This document shows positions 24,327 to 32,437 of a stretch of 38,304 bases of DNA, one piece after another. Under the pieces are notes generated by a model, which worked only from the letters and a program-made list of their open reading frames with translations, had not been told where the DNA came from and made no database searches. Position numbers and translations under genes: made by a program. The DNA is taken from contig JAFGGJ010000060.1 of NCBI GenBank assembly GCA_016930595.1, forward strand, positions 1 through 38,304. The letters run 5' to 3'. Positions within the stretch are counted from its first letter, which is position 1, and the number at the start of each line of letters is the position of its first letter. Source of the DNA: Planctomycetota bacterium. GTDB lineage: Bacteria > Planctomycetota > SZUA-567 > JAFGGJ01.

Positions 24327-26210
24327 TCAGGCCAGGTCGAACGGTGATATGTGCTGGACGCCGTGTTTCTCCTGTGCCGTTAGTAGCCTCTCGCGTTGCG
24401 CCTTGAATGTATCCCAGACCGCTTGGGGAATATTCTGTTCCGAGCGGTAGACCTTCTCGATCCGGTCGAGTTTGGCGAGGTGCTCCGGTACGCGGACGGC
24501 GAACTGCAGGGCGTAGTCGTCTTCGCTGTAGGCGCTCTTGAGCGCGGTGTCGAAAATTTGCTTCAGATCCGCATACTTGGGTATGAACCCGGTGGGGGCC
24601 CTGACGGCGTCGATGTCGCCGTTGGCGCGCAGTTCCGCCCAGAGGATCCAGGCCTTCTTGTCGAGCTTGGAATTGAGATAATTGCCGTCCCCGTCCTTCA
24701 GAAAGTAATTTACCGAAAAGATGGACGGAATGTTCGGAAGGTCTACGGAGAACTCCAGGTAGTTGTTTATGTACTCCCCGAGAGGCATGGACAGAAAATC
24801 CAGTATCGACATGATGTCGAAGTTCCGCACCCCCTCCTTCCCCAGGGTGGCGGCGGTGCTTTCCGATTCCAGGCTGGCTCCCTTCGTGATTATCCCGTGC
24901 GCCCAGTCAAAAGCCTGCTCCACCGGAACGCACGTGTCCGAATCCCTTCCGCCGAAGATTATTCCGCGCACGCTGACGCCTTCCGGCGCGTCCGCCATGG
25001 CGTCGCGGTTCTTCAACTGGCTGATGCGTATCGTGTACCTCGCGTTCTTGTGGGCATAGGGGAGTTCCTTGCCGTCCGCCCCGGTCTTGCCTTTCTTGTA
25101 GCGCCCCTGGTAATTTTCGCCCGTCTCTGGAATTTCCACGTCTTTGCCCATCCCCAGCCAGTACGGCCTGTTGTCGGATATGAGGATGTTGGAAAATATG
25201 ACTTCGCCCGGCGAAGTGAGGGCGTCCCATATCACCGGGTCGTCGTGGGCGTTGACGTCCTGGATAATGCCGAAAATGCCCGATTCCACGTTGGCCGCAT
25301 ACACGGAGCCGCCGCGCTTGCGCAGGTAAGCCAGGTCGTCTCCCAGAATCGTCTGACCCGATATCATGGACGTCGATGTCTTGCCGCATGCCGAAGGAAA
25401 CGCCCCGGTGAAATAGCTGGCTCTGCCCGCTGGCCCGCGCACGCCCATCAGAAACATGTGCTCGGCCAGCCACCCTTCCCGGGCCGCCTTGCGGATTGCC
25501 AGCCGGAGAGCCAGTTTTTTCAGGCCGACCGTGTTGCCGGCGTATTGAGTATTCACACTGTAGACGATTTGATCGTCCAGGTCGATGTATATTCGACGCT
25601 TGTCGACGTGCGTGCTGCAGTTCCTGCCGTCCAGCTCGCCGGCCGAATGGAGAAAACGGAAGAAATCCGGCGAATCCCCGATCAGCTTGAACTGCTCATA
25701 CCCCGGCCTGTAGAGTATGGTTTCGGAATGCGCCACGTAAAACGAATCCGTTATCTGCAGGCAAGATACGGAAAACTCGCTGTCCGTCGGTCCCAGACAG
25801 AAGAAACACACCAGCATTTCCTTGCCGGCCATGCTGTCCTTGAAGAAACCCGTTATCTCGGATAGCCCCGCTTCCTTGCCCGTCGAGTTGATGCGGTCTG
25901 ACAGCACGGTGCCTTCGGGCAGCAGGTACTTGGTATTCCCCTTGTCGCGCGCCATGTCCTTCGGCCCGTCGAAATGAATCGTATGCCCCTCGGTTTCCAG
26001 GTGTTGTTCTTCCCCATGCGTCAGCGCGCCTTCGCGCAGGTAGGCGATATCAACAGGGTCGTCCGTGCATACAAACACGCGTTCAGGCTTGCACAGCGTG
26101 ATGGCTTCCGCGATAAAACGGTGCATTTTCGGGTTGTTCACGGCCGTCAGTTTTGCCAGGTTGTCGTCGGTGAGATGCGCCTTGAGCACGCTCTGGTGGT
26201 CTGACATCAT
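24327..26210 (-). CDS. pckG: Phosphoenolpyruvate carboxykinase (GTP)
   Basis: This enzyme converts oxaloacetate and GTP to phosphoenolpyruvate, GDP and CO2, the entry step of gluconeogenesis, and can run anaplerotically in anaerobes. The 627-residue length is typical. The kinase P-loop is FPSACGKTSTSM (about residues 271-282), preceded by the EGWLAEHMFLMGVRGP strand. Further marks are GDDLAYLR, NVESGIFGIIQDVN and GGRDSDTCVPVEQAFDW. The segment VNTQYAGNTVGLKKLALRLA replaces the vertebrate-type YGSGYGGNSLLGKK, a form I associate with archaeal-type GTP-PCK. ATG 26210 has AAAGG upstream, and a strong promoter sits at 26287-26314. No partner gene follows. Confidence 0.95.
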   Translation of the reverse strand: MMSDHQSVLKAHLTDDNLAKLTAVNNPKMHRFIAEAITLCKPERVFVCTDDPVDIAYLREGALTHGEEQHLETEGHTIHFDGPKDMARDKGNTKYLLPEGTVLSDRINSTGKEAGLSEITGFFKDSMAGKEMLVCFFCLGPTDSEFSVSCLQITDSFYVAHSETILYRPGYEQFKLIGDSPDFFRFLHSAGELDGRNCSTHVDKRRIYIDLDDQIVYSVNTQYAGNTVGLKKLALRLAIRKAAREGWLAEHMFLMGVRGPAGRASYFTGAFPSACGKTSTSMISGQTILGDDLAYLRKRGGSVYAANVESGIFGIIQDVNAHDDPVIWDALTSPGEVIFSNILISDNRPYWLGMGKDVEIPETGENYQGRYKKGKTGADGKELPYAHKNARYTIRISQLKNRDAMADAPEGVSVRGIIFGGRDSDTCVPVEQAFDWAHGIITKGASLESESTAATLGKEGVRNFDIMSILDFLSMPLGEYINNYLEFSVDLPNIPSIFSVNYFLKDGDGNYLNSKLDKKAWILWAELRANGDIDAVRAPTGFIPKYADLKQIFDTALKSAYSEDDYALQFAVRVPEHLAKLDRIEKVYRSEQNIPQAVWDTFKAQRERLLTAQEKHGVQHISPFDLA

Positions 26211-26286
26211 TGTTGACCTTTCAGGTAGGGGTTACGCGGCTGCAGGAGGAACGGTGATCATGGCCCCACTCCGCCTTGAGATCCTC

Positions 26287-26314
26287 ATTATATGGCAATG
26301 GCCGCACCCGTCAA
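26287..26314 (-). promoter_or_regulatory. Promoter of pckG
   Basis: Minus-strand TTGACG (26314-26309) and perfect TATAAT (26292-26287) are 16 bases apart. The start near 26280 gives a leader of about 70 bases. Confidence 0.75.
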
Positions 26315-26384
26315 ACGGGCTGACCGCATGCCGTGCCTTGCACGCGCGCGCAAAAGCCGGCCGGCATCCGATTCGGATCAGCCG

Positions 26385-27461
26385 CTACCTCGGCGATTTC
26401 AGCCACCGCTTGACGTCGTTGATGCGTGAGTCCGGGCTGCCGTCGGCAAAGATTGTGAACGTGTCGACGTAAAAAGCCCCGTCCTTGGATCGGATATCGA
26501 ACCACCCGCAGGGATACTTTCCCGGCAGCTCCTTGAGCGTGGACCGTGAAGAAAAGATGGCGTCTCCCAGCGTAAACGCTACGAACGTATATTCGCCGGC
26601 TTGCAGCCGTATCGGCGGCGAATACCTGACGTAGTTCTTCTGGTCCAGGTGGGTGACTTCGAAAAAGATTTCCAGGGGCTTGCTTTCCGCCTGCATCGTG
26701 AGCACGAAAACAGCTGTTCGCGGAAGCTCGGCAATTGTGGACCATTGCGTGTACCTGATCGAAAAACGGAAATTCTCGGGGTCCGACTGGGTGGGCCCGG
26801 ATGCTTTCCCGCTGAGCCCCTCTACAAAAGTCCGTGGCCGGTCCTTCAGTTTTGCCAGTATGGGCGCGTCCGGTTCGAAGTCCACGTGAAAGAAAGCGCC
26901 TTCCGGCGACCCGGGTATCGGCCCGGACCCGTTGGCCTGCGTTGCCGTTGCCTCGACTGGAAGCGCCAGCTCTTCCGCCGGTGCGGTCGCGTCGGGTCGA
27001 GGCGGAGGAGTAAGGGGGATCCGCTCCGGATCTGCCGGTGTGGTCCCTCCGATCGGCGGCCGGAGCGGCGTGGCGGGTTGGACGGGATCGGGCTGCGGCT
27101 GCTGGGGCTGAGGCATCTCGATACCGGGATCCACGGTGTCCTTGGGGACCAGTACGAAAGCAACCACGATGACCGCTATGGCTATCGCCAGTACCAGCAG
27201 AATGACGGCTGCCGAGCGCGGTCGGTGAGAAACGGCAACCTTGTGACGCTGTCCGGTTCTTCTGGCTCCGCGTCGGGATGCCGTATCGCTGCCGTCCCCG
27301 ATATTCTGTACGGGCAGGGTCCCGGACGAGGTCAGCTTCTTGCGGGCGTCCGACGCGCACCTCTTGCAGAAAGCGGCTTTGCCTACGACCAGCGCTCCTT
27401 TGTCTCCTACGTCGGCGTCGCTGAAACGCTGGCCGCAGCTGTCACAGTAGAAAACCTGCAT
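26385..27461 (-). CDS. Zinc-ribbon membrane protein with Pro-rich linker and external beta domain
   Basis: This 358-residue protein begins with a zinc-ribbon-like motif (Cys6, Cys9, Cys32, Cys35; FYCDSCGQRF). It is followed by a basic linker, a single membrane segment (about 85-106, AAVILLVLAIAIAVIVVAF) and a Pro/Gln-rich stretch (about 113-170). The last 170 residues look like a beta-sandwich domain (FFHVDFEPDAPILAKL; YTFVAFTLGDAIF). The cytoplasmic zinc ribbon and external beta domain suggest a bridging or surface-binding role; the family is not recognised. ATG 27461 has GGAG eight bases upstream, and a promoter is at 27495-27522. It stands alone between pckG and the diverging methyltransferase gene. 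Confidence 0.75.
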   Translation of the reverse strand: MQVFYCDSCGQRFSDADVGDKGALVVGKAAFCKRCASDARKKLTSSGTLPVQNIGDGSDTASRRGARRTGQRHKVAVSHRPRSAAVILLVLAIAIAVIVVAFVLVPKDTVDPGIEMPQPQQPQPDPVQPATPLRPPIGGTTPADPERIPLTPPPRPDATAPAEELALPVEATATQANGSGPIPGSPEGAFFHVDFEPDAPILAKLKDRPRTFVEGLSGKASGPTQSDPENFRFSIRYTQWSTIAELPRTAVFVLTMQAESKPLEIFFEVTHLDQKNYVRYSPPIRLQAGEYTFVAFTLGDAIFSSRSTLKELPGKYPCGWFDIRSKDGAFYVDTFTIFADGSPDSRINDVKRWLKSPR

Positions 27462-27494
27462 GGCCGAATCTCCGGAAGAAACCCCCAGGCCCCT

Positions 27495-27522
27495 ATGATA
27501 TTCGGAAGTGACTGATGGTCAA
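27495..27522 (-). promoter_or_regulatory. Promoter of the zinc-ribbon membrane protein gene
   Basis: Minus-strand TTGACC (27522-27517) and TATCAT (27500-27495) are 16 bases apart, each five of six to consensus. The start is predicted near 27488. Confidence 0.62.
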
Positions 27523-27639
27523 ACCGCAATGAAAATAATACGACCGGTTTATTCTTGATATCGTTCCTGCCCCCTCGGGCCCTGCGCTTCGGTGCCGCTG
27601 ATGCCGCAGGACAACCGCGCCCGTGCCAGGTTTGACTGT

Positions 27640-27666
27640 TTGCACGAGCCGCAGGGCGCTTATAAT
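27640..27666 (+). promoter_or_regulatory. Candidate promoter of the MeTr-murJ series
   Basis: TTGCAC (27640-27645) and TATAAT (27661-27666) are 15 bases apart. The -10 is perfect, but the spacer is short and the -35 weak; TTGACT at 27632 would be 23 bases away. The start would be near 27673. Confidence 0.45.
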
Positions 27667-27731
27667 AATGCCTTGGCCATCACCGGTTCCGGCAGCGTAT
27701 GCGCTGCCTGCCTGAAGGGAGAGACAGTAGA

Positions 27732-28526
27732 ATGGGCATAATAGTTGGTGAGCGGATCAACTCTACTCGCAAGCGTATAGGTCAGGCCATTCGTGACCGT
27801 GACGTCGCAAGGATACAGAAGGAGGCGAAGAATCAGGCGGACGCCGGTGCCACGCACATCGATGTCAATGCAGGCACGAATCCGGACCGTGAACTGGAAG
27901 ACATGCTCTGGTTGATTGATACGGTTCAAGCCGTTGTCGACTTGCCTCTTTCGCTGGATTCCGCCAACCCGGCGGTCGTTCGCGAAGTCTTGCCCAGGGT
28001 GCAGAAAACTCCGCTGATCAACTCGATATCGGGCGAAAGCAACCGCATTGAAGGCATGGTTGAATTGGTTGCATCTAACGCCGGCCCGGTCGTGGCTCTT
28101 ACCATGGATGACTCCGGTCTGCCGGAGGACGTAGCGGGAAGACTGAAGGCCGCAGCGACTATTCGGGATGTCTTGAACAAGGCGGGCGTCGATGACGACA
28201 GGATTGTCTTCGATCCCTTGTTGCGGCCGCTGTCTACGAACCCGGACCAGGTGGCGGTGTTTCTCGAGGCCGTCAGCCGGTTGCGGAAGGAATTTCCGGC
28301 GGCCCACCAGATCTGCGGCATGAGCAATATTTCTTTCGGCCTGCCGAACAGGAACAATATCAACAAGGCCTTCATGACGCTGGCCCTTGCAGCGGGAATG
28401 GATTGTTTTGTGCTCGATCCTACCGAGCCGGGCATAATGGCCAACTACCATGCCGCAAGAGCTGTGTTGTGCATGGATGAATACTGCATGGAATATATCA
28501 TGCAGTCGAGAGAGGGCAGGCTGTAG
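27732..28526 (+). CDS. Methyltetrahydrofolate:corrinoid methyltransferase-type protein
   Basis: This 264-residue TIM-barrel of the pterin-binding family is close in length and layout to AcsE (MeTr) of acetogens and the pterin domain of MetH. GERINSTRKRIGQAI, DAGATHIDVNAGT, LPLSLDSANPAV, LINSISGE and CGMSNISFGLPNR are the pterin-binding loops. Such enzymes move the methyl group of methyl-tetrahydrofolate to the cobalt of a corrinoid protein in the cytoplasm. ATG 27732 has GGGAGAG eight bases upstream; TTG/ATG 27699 is less likely. It is followed by murJ, and further down by a UroD-family methyltransferase, which could be the partner. No corrinoid protein or AcsC/AcsD is in the window. Confidence 0.87.
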   Translation: MGIIVGERINSTRKRIGQAIRDRDVARIQKEAKNQADAGATHIDVNAGTNPDRELEDMLWLIDTVQAVVDLPLSLDSANPAVVREVLPRVQKTPLINSISGESNRIEGMVELVASNAGPVVALTMDDSGLPEDVAGRLKAAATIRDVLNKAGVDDDRIVFDPLLRPLSTNPDQVAVFLEAVSRLRKEFPAAHQICGMSNISFGLPNRNNINKAFMTLALAAGMDCFVLDPTEPGIMANYHAARAVLCMDEYCMEYIMQSREGRL

Positions 28527-28550
28527 CTCCATCCTGCTGGAAATTGACCC

Positions 28551-30422
28551 ATGGCTGACGGCAATACCGCTGCGCTGGATTCCGGGGCTCCGGAAGACGT
28601 GACTGAACTCCGGTCGCCCACCACCTCTTTCTTCACCGCAGAAGAAGAAAATTCGAGCGCCTATCGCAGCGCAGCCGGCCTGTGGACAATGACGATGTTG
28701 AGCCGGGTGCTCGGCGTCGTCCGAGACGTGCTGATGGCACGCCTGATTTTCGGCTGGATTATGGACGCCTTTGTTCTCGGGTTTACCATTCAGAACCTGT
28801 TCCGGAGGTTGCTGGGCGAAGGCACCCTCCAGGCCGTCCTCGTCCCAAGGGTCGTGCAGAGGCTCAAAAAAGCCGACCGTATCGCCGCAAACCGCCTCAT
28901 AAAAGGCGTGGCCACTCGTACCCTGGTCTACACCACCGTGTTGTCAGGCGTGGTCGCGGTCGGCCTGTTGGTTTCGAGTTTCTTGTCCGGCGATACGACC
29001 TCCTTCAAGCTCAGGTTCATGGCCGTCATGTTCCCCTACGGCCCACTGGTCTGCCTCGCCGGCGCCTTTGTCGCGGGGCTCAACGCTTACAGGCATTTCG
29101 CAGTCCCGGGGCTTACTCCGGTTGTCATGAACCTTGCACTGATCGTCGGCTTGGCCATGGTGTGGATGACAGGCAGCCCTTATCTCGTCTTGGCGGGTTT
29201 GATGGCCGGCGGCATCCTGGAAGTCGCCGTCCTCCTTCCGCTTGCCCGCCATGAAGGCATAGCCTTGAAGCCGGTCTGGAGCGACGACACGGGGGAAGTT
29301 AAAGCCGTTTTCATGTCCGTGCTCCCCGTGGCCGCCGCCGTCGCGGTTTTCCAGGTCAATGTCCTTGCCGACCGGATCGTGGCATCGGCTTTGATACCGG
29401 GTGACGGAGCCGTCGGAACGGTCTATCTCGCACATCGCCTTATTCATCTGCCCCTGGCCCTGTTCGGCATAAACCTCGCTACGGTCATTCTGCCGCGGCT
29501 TTCCGCGCTTCATACCGAAAATGCCGGCGGCAGAATGGAAAGAGCCTTGATGGACGCGGCCAGAATGGTCGTCTTCCTGGCCTTGCCGGCGGCCGCCGGT
29601 ATCGCCGTGACCGCCTTGCCAGTGGCCGTCTTCCTTTTCTGGGGCGGCAAAATTGCCCTGAACCCACAGGCCATGGACCGGCTGGTCTGGACCGTCGTCT
29701 TCTACTCGCCAGGCATTGTCTTCTATTCGCTGGCCGCCTTGTTTTCCAGGGCGTACTACGCCAAGGGAGATATCAGGCGCCCGGCCTATTTTGCCGCGGT
29801 TGCCGCCGTCTTGAATATCGTGCTCGACGTGCTTCTTGCCGCCGTCTTTGAAAAACGGATGTCCGCCGGCGAGGGCGGCCTCGCACTGGCGAGTTCGCTT
29901 TCAGGCCTGGTGCTCATGTGCCTCCTCCTCTGGGGCCTGGTGCCTGCAGGCCAGAAAAAAGGCCTGGGTTGGCGCCTGGGTTTGTCGGCAGCCCTGGTAG
30001 TGGTCTCTACCGGGGCGATGTGGTTGTACCTGTTGCCGTGGCTGATGGAAGCGGCCGGCAATATCAGCGATGAACCCGCCAAAGTCGGCGTCGCCCTGGC
30101 TCTGGGCGTCGGCGTGTTCCTGACGGCGTTCCTGCCCGCCGTCGAAACCCGGCTCGTCGTGGCCGCCAGGCACGTCGACAGGATGCTTGGTTCGCTGCTG
30201 AGAATAGTCCCTGCCGCCTTGCTGACCGCAGTGTTCGCTTTCCTCGTGGCGCGCAGCATACCGCCGGACCGCATGGGCTTCTGGCTGCCGCTGGAAAGAG
30301 CGCTCGCCCCGGTGTTCTTGGGCGCGTTCGGCTACTGGATGCTTATAGGAGTCTTCGGCGTGGTTGAATATGATGAGCTTCGAACGGCGCTGTGGAGGAA
30401 GCGGAGTGCAGATACAGATTGA
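28551..30422 (+). CDS. murJ: Lipid II flippase MurJ
   Basis: MurJ turns peptidoglycan precursor lipid II from the inner to the outer face of the cytoplasmic membrane. The 623-residue protein starts with a hydrophilic tail of about 45 residues. LSRVLGVVRDVLMARLIFG and NLFRRLLGEGTLQAVLVPR follow, both typical of MurJ/MviN. The remainder has about 14 membrane segments with the usual NLALIVGLAMVW and SRAYYAKGDIRRPAYF regions. ATG 28551 is the first start after the preceding stop (24 bases), with only a weak ribosome-binding site. Presence of MurJ fits a wall-bearing bacterium; it does not match the old idea that some PVC members lack peptidoglycan. Confidence 0.93.
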   Translation: MADGNTAALDSGAPEDVTELRSPTTSFFTAEEENSSAYRSAAGLWTMTMLSRVLGVVRDVLMARLIFGWIMDAFVLGFTIQNLFRRLLGEGTLQAVLVPRVVQRLKKADRIAANRLIKGVATRTLVYTTVLSGVVAVGLLVSSFLSGDTTSFKLRFMAVMFPYGPLVCLAGAFVAGLNAYRHFAVPGLTPVVMNLALIVGLAMVWMTGSPYLVLAGLMAGGILEVAVLLPLARHEGIALKPVWSDDTGEVKAVFMSVLPVAAAVAVFQVNVLADRIVASALIPGDGAVGTVYLAHRLIHLPLALFGINLATVILPRLSALHTENAGGRMERALMDAARMVVFLALPAAAGIAVTALPVAVFLFWGGKIALNPQAMDRLVWTVVFYSPGIVFYSLAALFSRAYYAKGDIRRPAYFAAVAAVLNIVLDVLLAAVFEKRMSAGEGGLALASSLSGLVLMCLLLWGLVPAGQKKGLGWRLGLSAALVVVSTGAMWLYLLPWLMEAAGNISDEPAKVGVALALGVGVFLTAFLPAVETRLVVAARHVDRMLGSLLRIVPAALLTAVFAFLVARSIPPDRMGFWLPLERALAPVFLGAFGYWMLIGVFGVVEYDELRTALWRKRSADTD

Positions 30423-31128
30423 ATTGCCGGAACCGGATGACCTGAGCAGCATGATCAAGGTGGACGTGAACCGCGTCCGCCTCGAAGCCGATCCGGAATG
30501 GAAAAAAGCCGCACAGAAACTCGAAACCGGTCGCACTATGCGCCGTATCAGCGAAGCCGTGTACAGCTACCTGAGCACCCCTGGCGGAGTCGCTTACGAA
30601 GAGAAAAGCGGCGTCCTCAAGTTCCGCGACCTCAGCGGCAGGATCGATTTGCTTTTCAATTTCCTGGCCGGTACCCGGTCCGATCGCTACAGGTTCAGCA
30701 TTACCCTTTCCCAGGACGGCCTTCACTACAATGTCGTGTCTGCGCTCAAAGAATGCGGTGAACCCTGGGGCGGCGGTGTCGTCCCGGATGAGTGGAAAGA
30801 GGTCTTTACCTCCCATATCGGCAAGCACCCCGTCGTGTGGGGGCTCTCCGAACGGATGGTCCGTGTGGTTGAACCACAGGAGATTTCCTGGGAATGGCAG
30901 CCCTCCTGGAATCTCAAGAACATTCTTGTCCCCCAGGTTGAGCAGACTCTCGACAAGGTCTTCCCTGGCGAAACCGATATCCCCAAGGTCGTCCTCCTGG
31001 CTACCTGGGGCTTCACCCTGGATGAACATGACTGGGGGGCCAACGGTAACAGGGTCCAGCTCCTCATCGACCCTTCCAGGGAAGAAGTGGTCGGCGCCTG
31101 GGAAGACGAATGGCATGTGCTGTACTAG
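30406..31128 (+). CDS. Protein of unknown function overlapping the murJ end
   Basis: This 240-residue, probably cytoplasmic alpha/beta protein has no signal peptide or membrane segment. Notable stretches are VQIQIELPEPDD at the start, SYLSTPGGVAYEEKSGVLKF, FLAGTRSDRYRFSITLSQDG and a C-terminal RVQLLIDPSREEVVG. No metal site or nucleotide-binding motif is evident. GTG 30406 is chosen because GGAGG lies nine bases upstream; a TTG at 30364 keeps the frame open but has no ribosome-binding site. The gene overlaps murJ by 17 bases, so translation may be coupled. I do not recognise the family; its position hints at a cell-envelope link. Confidence 0.7.
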   Translation: MQIQIELPEPDDLSSMIKVDVNRVRLEADPEWKKAAQKLETGRTMRRISEAVYSYLSTPGGVAYEEKSGVLKFRDLSGRIDLLFNFLAGTRSDRYRFSITLSQDGLHYNVVSALKECGEPWGGGVVPDEWKEVFTSHIGKHPVVWGLSERMVRVVEPQEISWEWQPSWNLKNILVPQVEQTLDKVFPGETDIPKVVLLATWGFTLDEHDWGANGNRVQLLIDPSREEVVGAWEDEWHVLY

Positions 31129-31175
31129 CCTCGGCGGTACGGAATTCTGTAACGGTACCCACACGGCGGGAGCGG

Positions 31176-32333
31176 ATGATGAACAGCAGGGATAGAATAT
31201 CAGCAGTCTTCTGCGGCGGAATCCCCGACCGTGTCCCACTTTACGACCAGGCGATCGCTTCCACCGTCGCTTCGGGCATCCTCGGCAGAAAAGCGGATAC
31301 GGGGTCTGTTGAGCTTCATTACGCGGAACTCTGCTCGTGGGATGCCGGCGAAGAAGCCCATGCCGAATTCGAACGCAAAATTTATCGCGACCTCATGGAC
31401 GTGGCGCGTGAGCTCAATTGGGACGCCGTCCACATACCCTGGCGCATCAGTGCGAAGCCCGCAAGGCGCATAGATGAGTTCACTTTCATGATGGGCGACG
31501 AAGACGCTGAATTCGTGGTGCTGCGATACTATCCCGATACCCATGTGACCGGCGAGCTTGATTCCTCCCTCAAGCGCCACGGGGTTGACTATATCCGCGT
31601 CGTGACGGAAAATCTTGAGAAGGCCGTTCAGGATCCGGCCCGCTTGGAACTCGACCTCCACAAACGCGCCGGATGCTTCGACTGGCTGCGCGGCGATTCC
31701 TCGTTCCGGCCCGCCATAGCCGGCTCACATTCCATTGCCGTGCCTCCGGTTGAGGAATGGCTGCTGGGAATCGCGCTCTTCCCGGACGTCGTCGACAGGT
31801 ATCTGGAGGCCCAACTGGCACAGATGCTGTGTTGGCTCAAGGTGCAGAAGGAACACGGCGTCGATTTCATCATGGGCGGCGGCGACCTCTGTGACAACAC
31901 CGGGCCCATGTATGATCCCGCTTTCTTCAGGGCGCATCTCCTCCCCCGCCTCAAAAAAACCATCGACTTCTGCAATGAAATCGGACTTCATTACGTCTTC
32001 CGCTCCGATGGCCGCATGTGGCCTCTCTTGCCCATGATACACGAAGAGGCCGGCGCTCACGGTTACGGTGAAATCGACAGGGCCGCGGGCATGGAACTTG
32101 ATGAGCTTCACGCTGCCTTTCCACGCATGGTCCTGTGGGGAGGGGTCGCTTGCGGCGCGGCCCTGGAACGCGGGTCCGTCGAAGATGTGCGCTCCGACGC
32201 CAGGGGTGCTCTGTCCAAAGGCATGCCCGGCGGTCGCTATATCTTCGGCTCCTCCAATTCGATACTCTGGGACTCCCCGCCGGCCAATGTGCTGGCCATG
32301 TACGAAACCGCTTTGGCCGAAGGCTCCTACTAG
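31176..32333 (+). CDS. Uroporphyrinogen decarboxylase-family methyltransferase
   Basis: This 385-residue TIM-barrel of the UroD superfamily lacks the usual heme-synthesis setting and is more like MtaA/MtbA-type corrinoid methyltransferases. Features are MNSRDRISAVFCGGIPDRVPLYD at the N-terminus, a central DFIMGGGDLCDNTGPMYDPAFF, and the C-terminal HYVFRSDGRMWPLLPMIHE and ALSKGMPGGRYIFGSSNSI. Members of this group transfer methyl groups to or from corrinoid proteins or thiols. ATG 31176 and ATG 31179 are both possible, with GGGAG three or six bases upstream. It lies 47 bases after the preceding gene, on the same strand as the MeTr-type protein 3.4 kb upstream, and is convergent with the ThuA-like gene. 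Confidence 0.83.
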   Translation: MMNSRDRISAVFCGGIPDRVPLYDQAIASTVASGILGRKADTGSVELHYAELCSWDAGEEAHAEFERKIYRDLMDVARELNWDAVHIPWRISAKPARRIDEFTFMMGDEDAEFVVLRYYPDTHVTGELDSSLKRHGVDYIRVVTENLEKAVQDPARLELDLHKRAGCFDWLRGDSSFRPAIAGSHSIAVPPVEEWLLGIALFPDVVDRYLEAQLAQMLCWLKVQKEHGVDFIMGGGDLCDNTGPMYDPAFFRAHLLPRLKKTIDFCNEIGLHYVFRSDGRMWPLLPMIHEEAGAHGYGEIDRAAGMELDELHAAFPRMVLWGGVACGAALERGSVEDVRSDARGALSKGMPGGRYIFGSSNSILWDSPPANVLAMYETALAEGSY

Positions 32334-32437
32334 GCTGTGTCCCGTAAGTCCGCCGTGGGTCCGAGACCGCGCAAAACGCCAGATGCACGCTTCAATATGC
32401 CGCGGCTTCTCCTCGTCACCGCCGCTGCTCCCGGCCC

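Noticed and set aside
24396..25865. Plus-strand ORF (489 codons) opposite pckG
   Set aside because: pckG is unmistakable on the minus strand; this frame has no domain.
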